64,000 bases of DNA from Mesorhizobium qingshengii (GCF_900103325.1 NZ_FMXM01000002.1:496001-560000), one strand, 5' to 3'. Counted from the first letter of the stretch, positions 53,501 to 61,335 are shown. Made by a program: numbers and translations. The notes: a model not told the origin generated them from the sequence alone.

Positions 53501-53573
53501 CGGTTACACGATCCCCATCCCGCTCACCGACCAGAAGATCGATCTGGTGAAGAAGCAGATGGCCAAGAAGTAG
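50553..53573 (+). CDS. Secreted caspase-like (peptidase C14) protein with W-A repeats
   Basis: 1006 residues. Signal peptide ends near ATTLQA. The caspase-fold p20-like domain (about 38-265) holds the dyad His114 in IYYSGHGIEAGG and Cys165 in MLLDACRTNPF. A coiled region follows (about 300-470), then ten consecutive repeats of about 47 residues (about 518-988), each beginning with Trp-Ala and containing NNLG, for example WAAAQNNLANVLLKLGERQ. These repeats are TPR-like helical hairpins. Bacterial members of this family cleave after basic residues and act in signalling or defence; this one is exported to the periplasm or outside. Start at 50553 gives the signal peptide; 50520 is an alternative. 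Monocistronic. Confidence 0.85.
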   Translation: MKFVETSRQHLFQQAWLTVFVAVLFCLAATTLQAAETKNLKGVALIIGQSKYEHIAALPNPANDARDMAKMLTDLGFDARSVTDRDAAKLKRDLERFTEDAEGADVAFIYYSGHGIEAGGENYLVPVDADVSSLKDADQALVPISIVMDALKKTVPVTIMLLDACRTNPFPPDAQVRRAPTASASPIGAGGLEPVRGAEALGNTPATDESLGTVVGFAAEPGRPALDGAAGKNSPYAAALLRHLAAMKGTEFGSVMRMVTEEVYLDTKAKQRPWVNESLRRLLYFGIAPPEPTGDDGLITGERRQLLLTISDLPGPKRAQVELASLQDGVPLDALYGVIKALGTEKMPEDPTDLQKLLDAQAERLKKMMSERAALRTDDPEIRRLVASADKAIGQGAIVTARKFLDEAVGRVEQTGNAVDEAEELVKQKRLADAAIYARRADASALAFDYKAAANDYAKAFSLVEKWDDKLRWNYKNQEAEALNAYGYATGDLDALQRSIDAYRIILNFIPNGEQNRDWAITRNNMAVVLQTIGERETETAHLEEAARIFRDSLVVFEREKDDLNWAAAQNNLANVLLKLGERQSDPKRLNEAVTAMRATLEKRPRDKVPLDWAASQMNLGIALYALSEREPAGEHLTQAEAAYRLALEEYTREKAPVEWAMVENNLGNTLVSLGIQLNDKAKINEAADAFRAALQVRTRETFPVSWATSRLNLGNALSGVARFDMGTGAIEEAAAAYGDALTVFTRQRFPMDWASAQNNLGSIYQTLGQRTRDPARLEESAAAFQAARRVYTRRAFPLDWAMSHYNLGNTLQLLGGLTDKPERYSDAVNAYRDALREYKRETNPRQWALSEAGLGSALHWLSMSNADPKTLADSVAARRAALEVLTLEAAPIDWANAQNGIGMSLLNLGNLERTDKYLGDAEAAFTAALKVFTRESQPMQWAFEQNNLGDIHWNRASYGGGKAEYQKAIDFFESAKQGFTEAGYTIPIPLTDQKIDLVKKQMAKK

Positions 53574-53669
53574 GGCTCTCGCCGACCGCGCCTTGTCTTT
53601 CGTCCGGCTTTACCGTCCCTATATGTCCTGTCACCGGAACCCATTGCCGGAACCGCAGAAGGATAGCCG

Positions 53670-54218
53670 ATGATTCGTTTTGTGCTGGCTTTGCTTCTGC
53701 TCGCCGTGCCCACGGCAGCCAGCGCGACGGATGCCGGCTGGGCGCTGCTGCGTGACGGCGGCCATGTGGTGCTGCTTCGCCACGCAATGGTCACCGGCAC
53801 CACCGACCCGGCCAATTTCGACATCGACAGTTGTGCCACCCAGGTCAACCTGTCGGCACGCGGCAAGCAGCAGGCGAGCAAGATCGGTGCCTTGTTTGCC
53901 GCCCGTGCCGCGCCCATCGATCGCGTGTTGTCCAGTCGCTATTGCCGGTGCCTCGACACTGCCCGCATCGCCTTCGAGGCCGAACCGAAGCCCTTCGCGC
54001 CGCTTGATCTCCTGAAAACCGACGAGAAGGAGAAAGCCGCCCAGATCGCGGCCATCATGACGGAGATCCGCGGCTATTCCGGCTCCGACAATCTGGTCAT
54101 GGTCACTCATCTCGAAAATATCGTGGCGCTGACCGGGGTGGCGCCGCGCGAGGGCGAAGCGGTGGTCGTCGAGCCGCAAGGTGATGGCCTGCGCGTGCTC
54201 GGCCGCGTGACGTTCTGA
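53670..54218 (+). CDS. Exported histidine phosphatase family protein
   Basis: 182 residues. Signal peptide MIRFVLALLLLAVPTAASA. The phosphohistidine motif is VVLLRHAMVTGTTDP (RHA instead of RHG), with Arg in VLSSRYCRCLDTARI and the second His in VMVTHLENIVALTG. It belongs to the short periplasmic branch of the histidine phosphatase (phosphoglycerate mutase-like) superfamily. The substrate is unknown. The ATG has an AGAAGGAT site. Ninety-six bases after the caspase-like gene. Confidence 0.8.
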   Translation: MIRFVLALLLLAVPTAASATDAGWALLRDGGHVVLLRHAMVTGTTDPANFDIDSCATQVNLSARGKQQASKIGALFAARAAPIDRVLSSRYCRCLDTARIAFEAEPKPFAPLDLLKTDEKEKAAQIAAIMTEIRGYSGSDNLVMVTHLENIVALTGVAPREGEAVVVEPQGDGLRVLGRVTF

Positions 54219-54429
54219 AGGCCGGCAGCGCCAGTGTTGCCGAATTGCCACCACTGAAAGAAGCCGAGATTTGGCCACGACAATGCCGCTTGCGACAACC
54301 CGTCGCAGGGGCTATAGGCGCGCTCCCGGTCACGAGAACCGAAGTGAGCACAACGGCTGGAGCTTTCGTCTCCGCCCGTGCAGGCGGCATTGCTGCCCTG
54401 TATACGGCGCCGCTTTGGGGATTGGGATC

Positions 54430-54503
54430 GCGGATGTAGCTCAACTGGGAGAGCACCGGATTTTATCCGGAGGTTGTGGGTTCGAGTCCCGTCGTCTGCA
54501 CCA
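54430..54503 (+). tRNA. tRNA-like gene with shortened anticodon arm
   Basis: A 74-base cloverleaf: acceptor GCGGATG with CGTCTGC (G-U pairs allowed), D-arm GCTC/GAGC, T-arm GTGGG-TTCGAGT-CCCGT and an encoded CCA end. The anticodon arm CCGGA-TTTTA-TCCGG (54456-54470) has a loop of only five bases instead of seven, so two bases are missing and no normal anticodon can be assigned (TTT-like, perhaps once Lys). It is either a defective copy or a tRNA-derived element. Its CCA overlaps the start of the next tRNA-like gene. Confidence 0.45.
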
Positions 54504-54573
54504 CGGATAGCTCAGTTGGGAGAGCATCAGATTGTTAATCTGACTGTCGAAGGTTCGAGTCCTTCTCCATTGG
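54501..54573 (+). tRNA. tRNA-Asn(GTT)-like gene with mismatched acceptor stem
   Basis: D-arm GCTC-AGTTGGGA-GAGC, anticodon arm TCAGA-TTGTTAA-TCTGA giving anticodon GTT (Asn), variable CTGTC, T-arm GAAGG-TTCGAGT-CCTTC. The acceptor stem is poor: CCACGGA against TCCATTG leaves two mismatches, and the 3' end reads GCCT rather than GCCA. It shares three bases with the preceding tRNA-like gene. Probably a decayed tRNA-Asn copy; real Asn function is doubtful. Confidence 0.45.
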
Positions 54574-54933
54574 CCTGATAAGCCAGCACCCTGCCAGGTG
54601 TTACCTGAAAACGGTCCGGGGACTGGAATGCGAAAGACCTGACGGACGGCCCAAGCCCTCGGGCGCGGACAGTCCTGAAAGTCTGACGCCATCGGCTCGC
54701 GGCCAGGCTCGCGGTGACGATCAAGGCGCAGCGTCGCCGGCAAGGGAGGCCAAGGCCCTTCGGCGCCCGCTTCGCTGCCTCGTGATCCGCCCCCGAAGGT
54801 CCGCCACGGATTGATGCCACCAGTCCCCGGATCATTCGTGCCCGGACTGTGACGACATGAACGAGAAACGAAAGGGAAGATCGACGCATGACTTGACGCC
54901 TCGCATGGGGCCATGCCCGACAGGAGTAAGACA
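54574..54933. other. Gene-free stretch between tRNA-like genes and slipin
   Basis: 360 bases without a convincing gene on either strand. Immediately before 54934 is a CAGGAGTAAGAC ribosome site for the slipin gene. No terminator or further tRNA fold was recognised; partial similarity to a transfer element is possible but no integrase is present. Confidence 0.35.
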
Positions 54934-56076
54934 ATGACTGTTCTCGATAAGGTTCTTGGACGCGAGCGCGTCCTCGTAAGGGAAAACGAACGTGCCCTCA
55001 CCCTCTACAAGGGTGAGATCAAGGCCGTCCTGATGCCGGGCGAACATTGGCTCGCCAACCGGCGCGGAAGCCTTGAAGTGTCCCGGCACGATCTGAAGAA
55101 CCCGGAATTCGTTTCGGCGTACGAGAAGGCGTTGTTCGACAAGCTCCCCGATGTGGCCGCGCGTCATTTCACCGTCGTTCGCACCGGGCGCACGGACGTC
55201 GCCGTCATCGAGCGGGACGGCAACCTGCATGCCGTGCTGGCGCCGGACCGCAAGCTCATGCTGTGGACGGATGCCGGGCCTTGGAAGGTGGCGATGATCG
55301 ACACGTCGGCCGATCTCGCCATCGATCCAGCGGTCATGCGCCGGCTCGGCCAGGCCCGGAAGACGGAGTTGATGTCCGTCCATCCGGTCGTCGACGGTCA
55401 GGCCGGGCTGCTCTTCATCGACGGTGTCCTCGTGCGGACGCTTGCCGAGGGCGTGCATGGTTTCTGGAACGTCGGACGCATGGTGCAGGTCAAGGTCGTC
55501 GACCTCAAGCGCCAGTCGCTCGACGTCGCCGGGCAGGAAGTGCTGACCAAGGATCGCGTCACGATCCGCGTCAACATTGCCGCCGAATACCGGGTCGTCG
55601 ACCCGGTCAAGGCGGTGAGCGCGGTGAAGGACTTCTCCGAAGCCCTTTACCGCGCCCTCCAGTACGCCTTTCGCAAGACGCTGGGCGCGCTGACGCTCGA
55701 CCAGATCCTTGAAAAGAAGGTGACGATCGACGAGGAGGCCGCCGGCAAGGTCCGCGCCGATATGGCCGAGATCGGGGTCGAGGTCAGCGATATCGCGCTC
55801 AAGGATGTCATCCTGCCGGGCGAGATGCGCGAGATCCTCAACCAGGTGGTGTCAGCCGAAAAGCAGGCCGAGGCCAACATCATCCGCCGCCGCGAGGAGA
55901 CGAACGCCACGCGTTCCCTGCTCAACACGGCCAGGGTGATGGCGGAGAACCCGGTGATGCTGCGCCTGAAGGAGCTCGAGGCTCTGGAGACCATCGCCGG
56001 CAAGGTCGAGCGGCTGACCGTCCACAATGGAACGGGCGGACTGCTGAACGACCTCGTCAAGCTCCGCGACAGCTGA
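54934..56076 (+). CDS. Slipin (SPFH/stomatin-like) family protein
   Basis: 380 residues. It lacks the usual N-terminal membrane hairpin: the chain starts MTVLDKVLGRERVLVRENER and runs through two SPFH-like beta domains, the second (about 170-290) with LVRTLAEGVHGFWNVGRMVQ, DVAGQEVLTKDRVTIRVNIA and EYRVVDPVKA. A helical C-terminus follows (SAEKQAEANIIRRREETNAT). SPFH proteins form ring assemblies on membranes; this short-loop, duplicated variant is a known bacterial slipin branch. ATG 54934 has a CAGGAG site. Role unknown; membrane stress handling is likely (inference). Confidence 0.8.
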   Translation: MTVLDKVLGRERVLVRENERALTLYKGEIKAVLMPGEHWLANRRGSLEVSRHDLKNPEFVSAYEKALFDKLPDVAARHFTVVRTGRTDVAVIERDGNLHAVLAPDRKLMLWTDAGPWKVAMIDTSADLAIDPAVMRRLGQARKTELMSVHPVVDGQAGLLFIDGVLVRTLAEGVHGFWNVGRMVQVKVVDLKRQSLDVAGQEVLTKDRVTIRVNIAAEYRVVDPVKAVSAVKDFSEALYRALQYAFRKTLGALTLDQILEKKVTIDEEAAGKVRADMAEIGVEVSDIALKDVILPGEMREILNQVVSAEKQAEANIIRRREETNATRSLLNTARVMAENPVMLRLKELEALETIAGKVERLTVHNGTGGLLNDLVKLRDS

Positions 56077-56080
56077 TGGA

Positions 56081-56118
56081 TGTCGCCCAAAAGTGGTTCC
56101 GGTTTTGGGAAAACGACA
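56081..56118. repeat. Rhizobial intergenic palindrome (diverged copy 2)
   Basis: TGTCG (56081-56085) with CGACA (56114-56118) and CCCAAAA (56086-56092) with TTTTGGG (56103-56109), around GTGGTTCCGG, followed by ATGATCAAA. It shares the layout AAAAGTG-N-CCGGTTTT and the trailing ATGATC of the copy at 43718. It lies five bases after the slipin stop, again at a gene end. Confidence 0.6.
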
Positions 56119-56154
56119 TGATCAAAATAAAGACTGACGCAACGTCAATCGAAA

Positions 56155-56182
56155 GGGCCGCCGGATCAGCCGGCGGCCCTTC
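56155..56182 (+). terminator. Intrinsic terminator between slipin and acpXL
   Basis: GGGCCGCCGG (56155-56164) and CCGGCGGCCC (56170-56179) form a perfect 10-bp GC stem with an ATCAG loop, followed by TTCTT. It isolates the slipin transcript from the acpXL cluster downstream. Confidence 0.75.
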
Positions 56183-56308
56183 TTGCCTTGGCAGAGCAGG
56201 CTTCCCATCTGCGCCCGGCGCATCAGGCCTTTTCCTGCCGGGAAAAACCGATTAGACAGCGCCCAAACAAGATGCGGACAGATTCCGCCCGCAAAGAAGG
56301 AAAAGCCC

Positions 56309-56590
56309 TTGTCCACCACGTTCGACAAAGTCGCCAAGATCATTGCCGACACCAGCGAGATCGATATCGACACCATCACCCCCGAGAGCCACACGATCGA
56401 CGATCTCGGTATCGATAGCCTCGATTTCCTCGATATCGTCTTCGCGATCGACAAGGAATTCGGCATCAAGGTGCCGCTGGAAAAGTGGACGCAGGAGGTC
56501 AATGACGGCAAGGCTTCGACCGACGACTACTTCGTCATGAAGAACCTGTGCGCCAAGATCGACGCGCTGGTCGCCGCCAAGAACGCCTGA
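56309..56590 (+). CDS. acpXL: Acyl carrier protein AcpXL for very-long-chain fatty acid
   Basis: 93 residues from a TTG start at 56309, chosen for its AAGAAGGAAAA site and because it matches the known AcpXL N-terminus ([18 protein letters not shown]). The 4'-phosphopantetheine Ser37 is in [20 protein letters not shown]. AcpXL carries the 27-hydroxyoctacosanoic acid chain that LpxXL attaches to lipid A. First gene of the cluster running to 61228, after a terminator. Confidence 0.93.
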   Translation: MSTTFDKVAKIIADTSEIDIDTITPESHTIDDLGIDSLDFLDIVFAIDKEFGIKVPLEKWTQEVNDGKASTDDYFVMKNLCAKIDALVAAKNA

Positions 56591-56644
56591 CGTCAGTCGA
56601 GCGCGATCTTGACGCGCTCCATCGCCTGACCCACAAAGCCGCCC

Positions 56645-57835
56645 ATGAGCAGCCCCCACGACGTCGTCATATCAGGCATTGGCCTTGTCTCCTCGCTGGG
56701 AGAGGGCTCGGATGCGCACTGGCACAAGCTCGCGCAACCGGGCCTGGAGCCGGTGCTCGAAACCGCGCGGTTCGCGCCCTACACCGTCCATCCGCTGCCC
56801 GACATCGACTGGAACCTGCAGATCGCCAAGCGCGGCGACCAGCGCCAGATGGAAACATGGCAGAGGCTCGGCACCTATGCAGCAGGACTTGCGCTGGATG
56901 ACGCCGGCATCAAGGGCAATGACGAGCTCTGCGCGACCATGGACATGGTGGTGGCCGCCGGCGGCGGCGAGCGCGACGAGGCGGTCGATGCCGCCATTCT
57001 CGCCGCTTCGGAAAGCCGCAACGACCGCGACGTGCTGCTCAACGAGAAGCTGACCACCGAACTGCGGCCGACGCTGTTCCTGGCCCAGCTCTCCAACCTG
57101 CTCGCCGGCAACATCTCGATCGTCCACAAGGTGACGGGGTCGTCGCGGACCTTCATGGGCGAGGAAGGTGCGGGTGTCGCCGCCGTCGAGACGGCCGCCG
57201 CGCGCATCCGCTCCGGCCAGTCGACGCACATCCTGGTCGGCGGCGCCTTCCAGACCGAACATTCCGACATGCTGCTCGGCTACGAGCTCGCCGGCTACCT
57301 GCATCGGGGCCCCTGGAAACCCGTCTGGCAAAGACAGGGTGCTGAGGGTGGCGGCGTCGTCACCGGATCGGGCGGTGCCTTCCTGGTGCTCGAACAGCGC
57401 GAACACGCGACAAGCCGGGGCCGCAAGATCTATGCCGAACTCGGGCCGATCGTCTCCGGCCGCGCTAGGCGGCGGCAGGGAGAACTCGACGCCGAGATCG
57501 CCACGTTGCTCAAGCAGGTGGCATTGCCGAACGGCAAACTGCTTGCCATCTCGGGCGCGTCGGGCGCCCATGCGGCAACCACCGCGGAGAAGGCAGTGCT
57601 CGATGCCAATTCGGCGATCGCCGCGCGCGGCTTCTCGACGCTGACCGGACACATGAAGGAAGCGCAGTTTCCTTTCGCCGTGGCGCTGGCTGCACTGGCT
57701 GTCGACCACAAGGCCGCTTACCCTGTTTTTGATGCCACTGCCGAGAACCCGTTCGAAGGCGTTCCCGCGACCGTCCTTGCAACGGCGATCGGCTATCACC
57801 AATTCGAGGGCATGGCGCTGGTCACCGCCGCCTAA
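56645..57835 (+). CDS. Ketosynthase-like protein without active-site Cys (FabF2XL)
   Basis: 396 residues with a complete thiolase fold (VISGIGLVSSLGEGSDAHWH at the start, GGGVVTGSGGAFLVLEQREH later). The nucleophile region, normally TACASG, reads TFMGEEGAG, so by alignment the Cys is replaced by Glu174. The HGT histidine region is also lost (GASGAHAATT), while the second His remains in GHMKEAQ. In Rhizobium the cluster likewise has two ketosynthase genes, named fabF2XL and fabF1XL. The missing Cys makes this one look like a chain-length-factor partner for the canonical enzyme at 57886, rather than a condensing enzyme (inference). Confidence 0.8.
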   Translation: MSSPHDVVISGIGLVSSLGEGSDAHWHKLAQPGLEPVLETARFAPYTVHPLPDIDWNLQIAKRGDQRQMETWQRLGTYAAGLALDDAGIKGNDELCATMDMVVAAGGGERDEAVDAAILAASESRNDRDVLLNEKLTTELRPTLFLAQLSNLLAGNISIVHKVTGSSRTFMGEEGAGVAAVETAAARIRSGQSTHILVGGAFQTEHSDMLLGYELAGYLHRGPWKPVWQRQGAEGGGVVTGSGGAFLVLEQREHATSRGRKIYAELGPIVSGRARRRQGELDAEIATLLKQVALPNGKLLAISGASGAHAATTAEKAVLDANSAIAARGFSTLTGHMKEAQFPFAVALAALAVDHKAAYPVFDATAENPFEGVPATVLATAIGYHQFEGMALVTAA

Positions 57836-57885
57836 GACGGCGCTCCACGCTCCATGCTGCAACGATAACGCTCGAGGGCTACCGG

Positions 57886-59163
57886 ATGGCCAATCTGAAC
57901 GATCACATGGGCAGGCCGATCGTTGCCGTCACCGGCATCGGTGTGGTGACCTCCCTTGGTGTCGGCAAAACCGACAATTGGGCGGCGCTGACGTCGGGCA
58001 AGTCGGGCATTCACCCGATCACCCGCTTTCCCATCGATCAACTGAACACCCGCATCTCCGGCATGGTCGATTTCCTGGCGTCGAGTTCGAAAGGTGCCAG
58101 CCCACTCACCTACGAGTTGGCCGAGCTCGCGGGCCTCGAAGCGGTGGCCGAGGCCGGTCTTGACTCCAGCGATTTCGGCGGACCGCTCTTCCTCGCATCG
58201 CCGCCGGTCGAACTCGACTGGGCCGAGCGCTTCTCGCTCTACAATTCCGATAAGGACAAGGATGACACCGCCGCCGAAAGACTGCTTCGGGTGGCGCGCA
58301 GCCTGAAAGAGCTGGATATTTTCGAGACCACCCAGTTCGGTTCGATCGCCGACCGCCTTGCCGACCGCCTCGGCACACGCGGTCTGCCGATCACGCTGTC
58401 GACGGCTTGCGCTTCGGGTGCCACCGCGATCCAGCTCGGTGTCGAGGCGATCCGACGCGGCGAATGCGACCGTGCGCTGTCGATCGGCGCCGACGGTTCT
58501 GCGACCGCCGAGGCATTGATCCGTTTCTCATTGCTTTCGGCGCTGTCCACGCATAACGACATCCCCGAAAAGGCATCGAAGCCTTTCTCCAGGGATCGCG
58601 ACGGCTTCGTGTTGGCCGAGGGATCCGGGGCGCTGGTGTTGGAATCGCTCGAGGCTGCATTGGCTCGCGGCGCGACTGTCCTCGGCATCCTGGGCGGTTG
58701 CGGCGAGAAGGCCGACGACTTCCACCGCACCCGCTCGAAGCCGGACGCTTCGCCGGCCATCGCCGCGGTTCGCGCCGCCCTCGCCGATGCCGGCCTGGGT
58801 GAAGACGAGATCGACTATGTCAACGCCCACGGCACGTCGACACCGGAGAACGACAAGATGGAACATCTGGCGCTGTCGACCGTGTTCGGCGAGCGCATCA
58901 GCTCGATGCCGGTTTCGTCGAACAAGTCGATGATCGGCCACACGCTGTCGGCGGCCGGAGCTGTCGAGGCGGCGTTCTCGCTGATGACCATGCGCGAAAG
59001 CGTCATTCCACCGACCATCAACTACGACAATCCGGACCCGGCGATCGTGCTCGACGTGGTGCCGAACAAGAAGCGCAACGCCGAGGTTCGCACTGTCCTG
59101 TCGAACTCCTTCGGCTTTGGCGGCCAGAACACTTGCCTTGTCATGGCGCGGGAACCGGTCTAA
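57886..59163 (+). CDS. Beta-ketoacyl-ACP synthase (FabF1XL)
   Basis: 425 residues with the full catalytic set: Cys175 in LSTACASGATA, His315 in NAHGTSTPEND, Lys347 and His352 in NKSMIGHTLSAAGA. It performs the elongating condensation for the C28 chain on AcpXL. It begins 50 bases after the Cys-less homologue, and the two are probably co-translated as a pair. An internal ATG (MGRPIVAVTG) eight codons in is an alternative start. Confidence 0.88.
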   Translation: MANLNDHMGRPIVAVTGIGVVTSLGVGKTDNWAALTSGKSGIHPITRFPIDQLNTRISGMVDFLASSSKGASPLTYELAELAGLEAVAEAGLDSSDFGGPLFLASPPVELDWAERFSLYNSDKDKDDTAAERLLRVARSLKELDIFETTQFGSIADRLADRLGTRGLPITLSTACASGATAIQLGVEAIRRGECDRALSIGADGSATAEALIRFSLLSALSTHNDIPEKASKPFSRDRDGFVLAEGSGALVLESLEAALARGATVLGILGGCGEKADDFHRTRSKPDASPAIAAVRAALADAGLGEDEIDYVNAHGTSTPENDKMEHLALSTVFGERISSMPVSSNKSMIGHTLSAAGAVEAAFSLMTMRESVIPPTINYDNPDPAIVLDVVPNKKRNAEVRTVLSNSFGFGGQNTCLVMAREPV

Positions 59164-59199
59164 GCGAGCGCTTTCCGCTCAACAGAACCGACGGGCTCC

Positions 59200-60228
59200 A
59201 TGCGCGCACTGCAACTCATCGAGGACCGCCGCCTTGAAACGGTGGACCTGCCGCCCCCGCCGCCGCCCGCACTCGGCGAAGTCACGCTGCGCATCAAGGC
59301 GGTGGCGCTGAATCACATCGATGTCTGGGGCTGGCGCGGCATGGCCTTCGCCAAGCGCAAGCTACCGCTGGTCGTCGGCGCCGAGGCCTCTGGTGAGGTC
59401 GAGGCGGTCGGTCCCGGCGTTTCCGGCCTCCTGCCCGGGCAATTGGTGTCGATCTATGGCGCCCGCACCTGCGGCCTTTGCCGGGCCTGTCGCGAAGGCC
59501 GCGACAATCTGTGCGAACATGTTTCGGGCGTTCACGGCTTCCATCTCGACGGCTTCGCACAGGAAAAGATCAACCTACCGGCGCGCCTGCTGGTCCCCGC
59601 GCCGCCCGGCGTGACCGATATCGGCGCCGCGGTGGCGCCCGTCACCTTCGGCACGGTCGAGCACATGCTGTTCGACAATGCCAGGCTTCAGCCCGGCGAG
59701 ACGATCCTTGTCCATGCCGGCGGATCCGGCATCGGCTCGGCGGCCATCCAGCTGGCGAAGCGGATGGGCTGCACGATCATCACCACTGTCGGCTCGAACG
59801 ACAAGATCGACAAGGCCAAGGCGCTCGGCGCCGACCATGTGATCAACTATCGGGACGACCGTTTCGAAGGCGTCGTGCGCAAGCTGACCAAGAAGAAGGG
59901 TGTCGATGTCGTCTTCGAGCATGTCGGTGCCGACACCTTTGCCGGCTCGATGCTGTGCCTGAAGCGCGGCGGCCGCCTGGTTACCTGCGGCTCGACCTCG
60001 GGCGTGTCGACGCAGATCAACCTGATGCAGCTCTTCCAGCAGCAATTGAAGCTGCTCGGATCCTTCGGCTGCCGCATGGAGAACATGGCAAACGCCATGC
60101 AGAAGATGGCGGCGGGACAGGTCGCACCGGTCATCGACACCGAAGTCGGCTTCGACGACATCGATGCCGCGCTGAAGCGCATGGAAGGCCGCGACGTGTT
60201 CGGCAAGATCATCCTGCGCGTCGGCTAA
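59200..60228 (+). CDS. Medium-chain zinc-binding dehydrogenase of the acpXL cluster
   Basis: 342 residues. GroES-like domain with MGAEASGEVEAVGPGVSGLL-type sequence and four Cys for structural zinc (CGLCRACREGRDNLCE), then a Rossmann motif HAGGSGIGSAAIQLAKRMGC. It corresponds to the adh2XL position of the rhizobial cluster and may act as an enoyl reductase or dehydrogenase during synthesis of the hydroxylated C28 chain; the exact step is not proven. 36 bases after the ketosynthase and four before lpxXL. Confidence 0.83.
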   Translation: MRALQLIEDRRLETVDLPPPPPPALGEVTLRIKAVALNHIDVWGWRGMAFAKRKLPLVVGAEASGEVEAVGPGVSGLLPGQLVSIYGARTCGLCRACREGRDNLCEHVSGVHGFHLDGFAQEKINLPARLLVPAPPGVTDIGAAVAPVTFGTVEHMLFDNARLQPGETILVHAGGSGIGSAAIQLAKRMGCTIITTVGSNDKIDKAKALGADHVINYRDDRFEGVVRKLTKKKGVDVVFEHVGADTFAGSMLCLKRGGRLVTCGSTSGVSTQINLMQLFQQQLKLLGSFGCRMENMANAMQKMAAGQVAPVIDTEVGFDDIDAALKRMEGRDVFGKIILRVG

Positions 60229-60232
60229 AGCC

Positions 60233-61228
60233 TTGACCTCTGTGTTCAAGAAGCTTCGCCGGGATTTGAGGTATCGCTACGGTCGGCAGCTGCGCCAGTT
60301 GAACTACTGGGTGGTTGCGCGCGCGGCGATGATGATCATCTCGATACTGCGCCTGCTGCCGGCCGACAGTGCGCTGAATTTCGCCGATCGCGTGGCGCGC
60401 CTTATCGGTCCCAGGGTGGGGCGTCATCAGGTCGCCGTCGACAATCTGCGCAAGGCTTATCCGGAAAAGAGCGAAGAAGAGATCCAGGCCATCGCCTCCG
60501 ACATGTGGGGCAACATGGCCCGGCTCGCCGCCGAGTATATCTTCCTCGATGCCCTGTTCGACTATGACCCAGCCGCCACCAAGCCCGGCCGCGTCGAGGT
60601 CAAGGGAGTAGAGCACTTCACCGAGATCGCGGCCGAAAAGCAGCCGCATATCGTCTTCACCGGCCATCTCGGCAATTTCGAACTGCTGCCGGTAGCGGCG
60701 GCGACCTTCGGCATGAACATCACGGCACTGTTTCGCCCGCCCAACAACCCCTACCTTGCCGACTATATCCTGTCGACGCGCCGCTCGACCATGGGAGCGC
60801 TGCTACCGTCGATGGCCGGCGCTTCGTTTGCGTTGGCGGGGGTGCTGGAAAACGGCGGCAATATCGGCGTCCTTGTCGACCAGAAATTCTCCAATGGCCT
60901 GGACACGACATTCTTCGGCCGTCCCTGCCAGAGCAACCGGGTGCTGGGCACCCTCGCCCGTCACTACGACTGCGACGTCTATCCGGCACGCTGCGTCAGG
61001 CTGCCGGGCAACCGCTTCCGGCTCGAGATCGAGGACAAACTGGCATTGCCGCGCACCGCCGACGGCAGCGTCGACGTCCACGCCACCACCCAGCTTCTCA
61101 ACGACGTGGTCGAACGCTGGGTGCGCGAAGACCCAGGTCAGTGGATGTGGTTCCACAAGAGGTGGGAGATCAGCGGCAGGCGCGGAAAGCGTCCCCCGCA
61201 GGCAAAAGCGCCGGTCGCGAATGCCTGA
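60233..61228 (+). CDS. lpxXL: Lipid A very-long-chain acyltransferase LpxXL
   Basis: 331 residues of the LpxL/HtrB acyltransferase family, with a hydrophobic N-terminal anchor (about 26-44) and the HX4E catalytic motif His145-Glu150 in TGHLGNFE, plus LFRPPNNPYLADYI and GVLVDQKFSNGLDTTFFGRP. It transfers the C28 chain from AcpXL to lipid A. The TTG start at 60233 is four bases after the preceding stop. Last gene of the cluster. Confidence 0.9.
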   Translation: MTSVFKKLRRDLRYRYGRQLRQLNYWVVARAAMMIISILRLLPADSALNFADRVARLIGPRVGRHQVAVDNLRKAYPEKSEEEIQAIASDMWGNMARLAAEYIFLDALFDYDPAATKPGRVEVKGVEHFTEIAAEKQPHIVFTGHLGNFELLPVAAATFGMNITALFRPPNNPYLADYILSTRRSTMGALLPSMAGASFALAGVLENGGNIGVLVDQKFSNGLDTTFFGRPCQSNRVLGTLARHYDCDVYPARCVRLPGNRFRLEIEDKLALPRTADGSVDVHATTQLLNDVVERWVREDPGQWMWFHKRWEISGRRGKRPPQAKAPVANA

Positions 61229-61335
61229 GATCGATCATCAGGGGTGCCAGCCATGCACCACCCGCGATCCATGAGCCCGATGATCCGGTACTGACATTCG
61301 TAGCTTCACTGGTCAGGGAATCTTAAAGGACCACG

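Noticed and set aside
54441..55001. Protein-like frames over the tRNA-like genes
   Set aside because: They match the well-known spurious translations of tRNA sequence (AQLGEH-type peptides) and are not genes.
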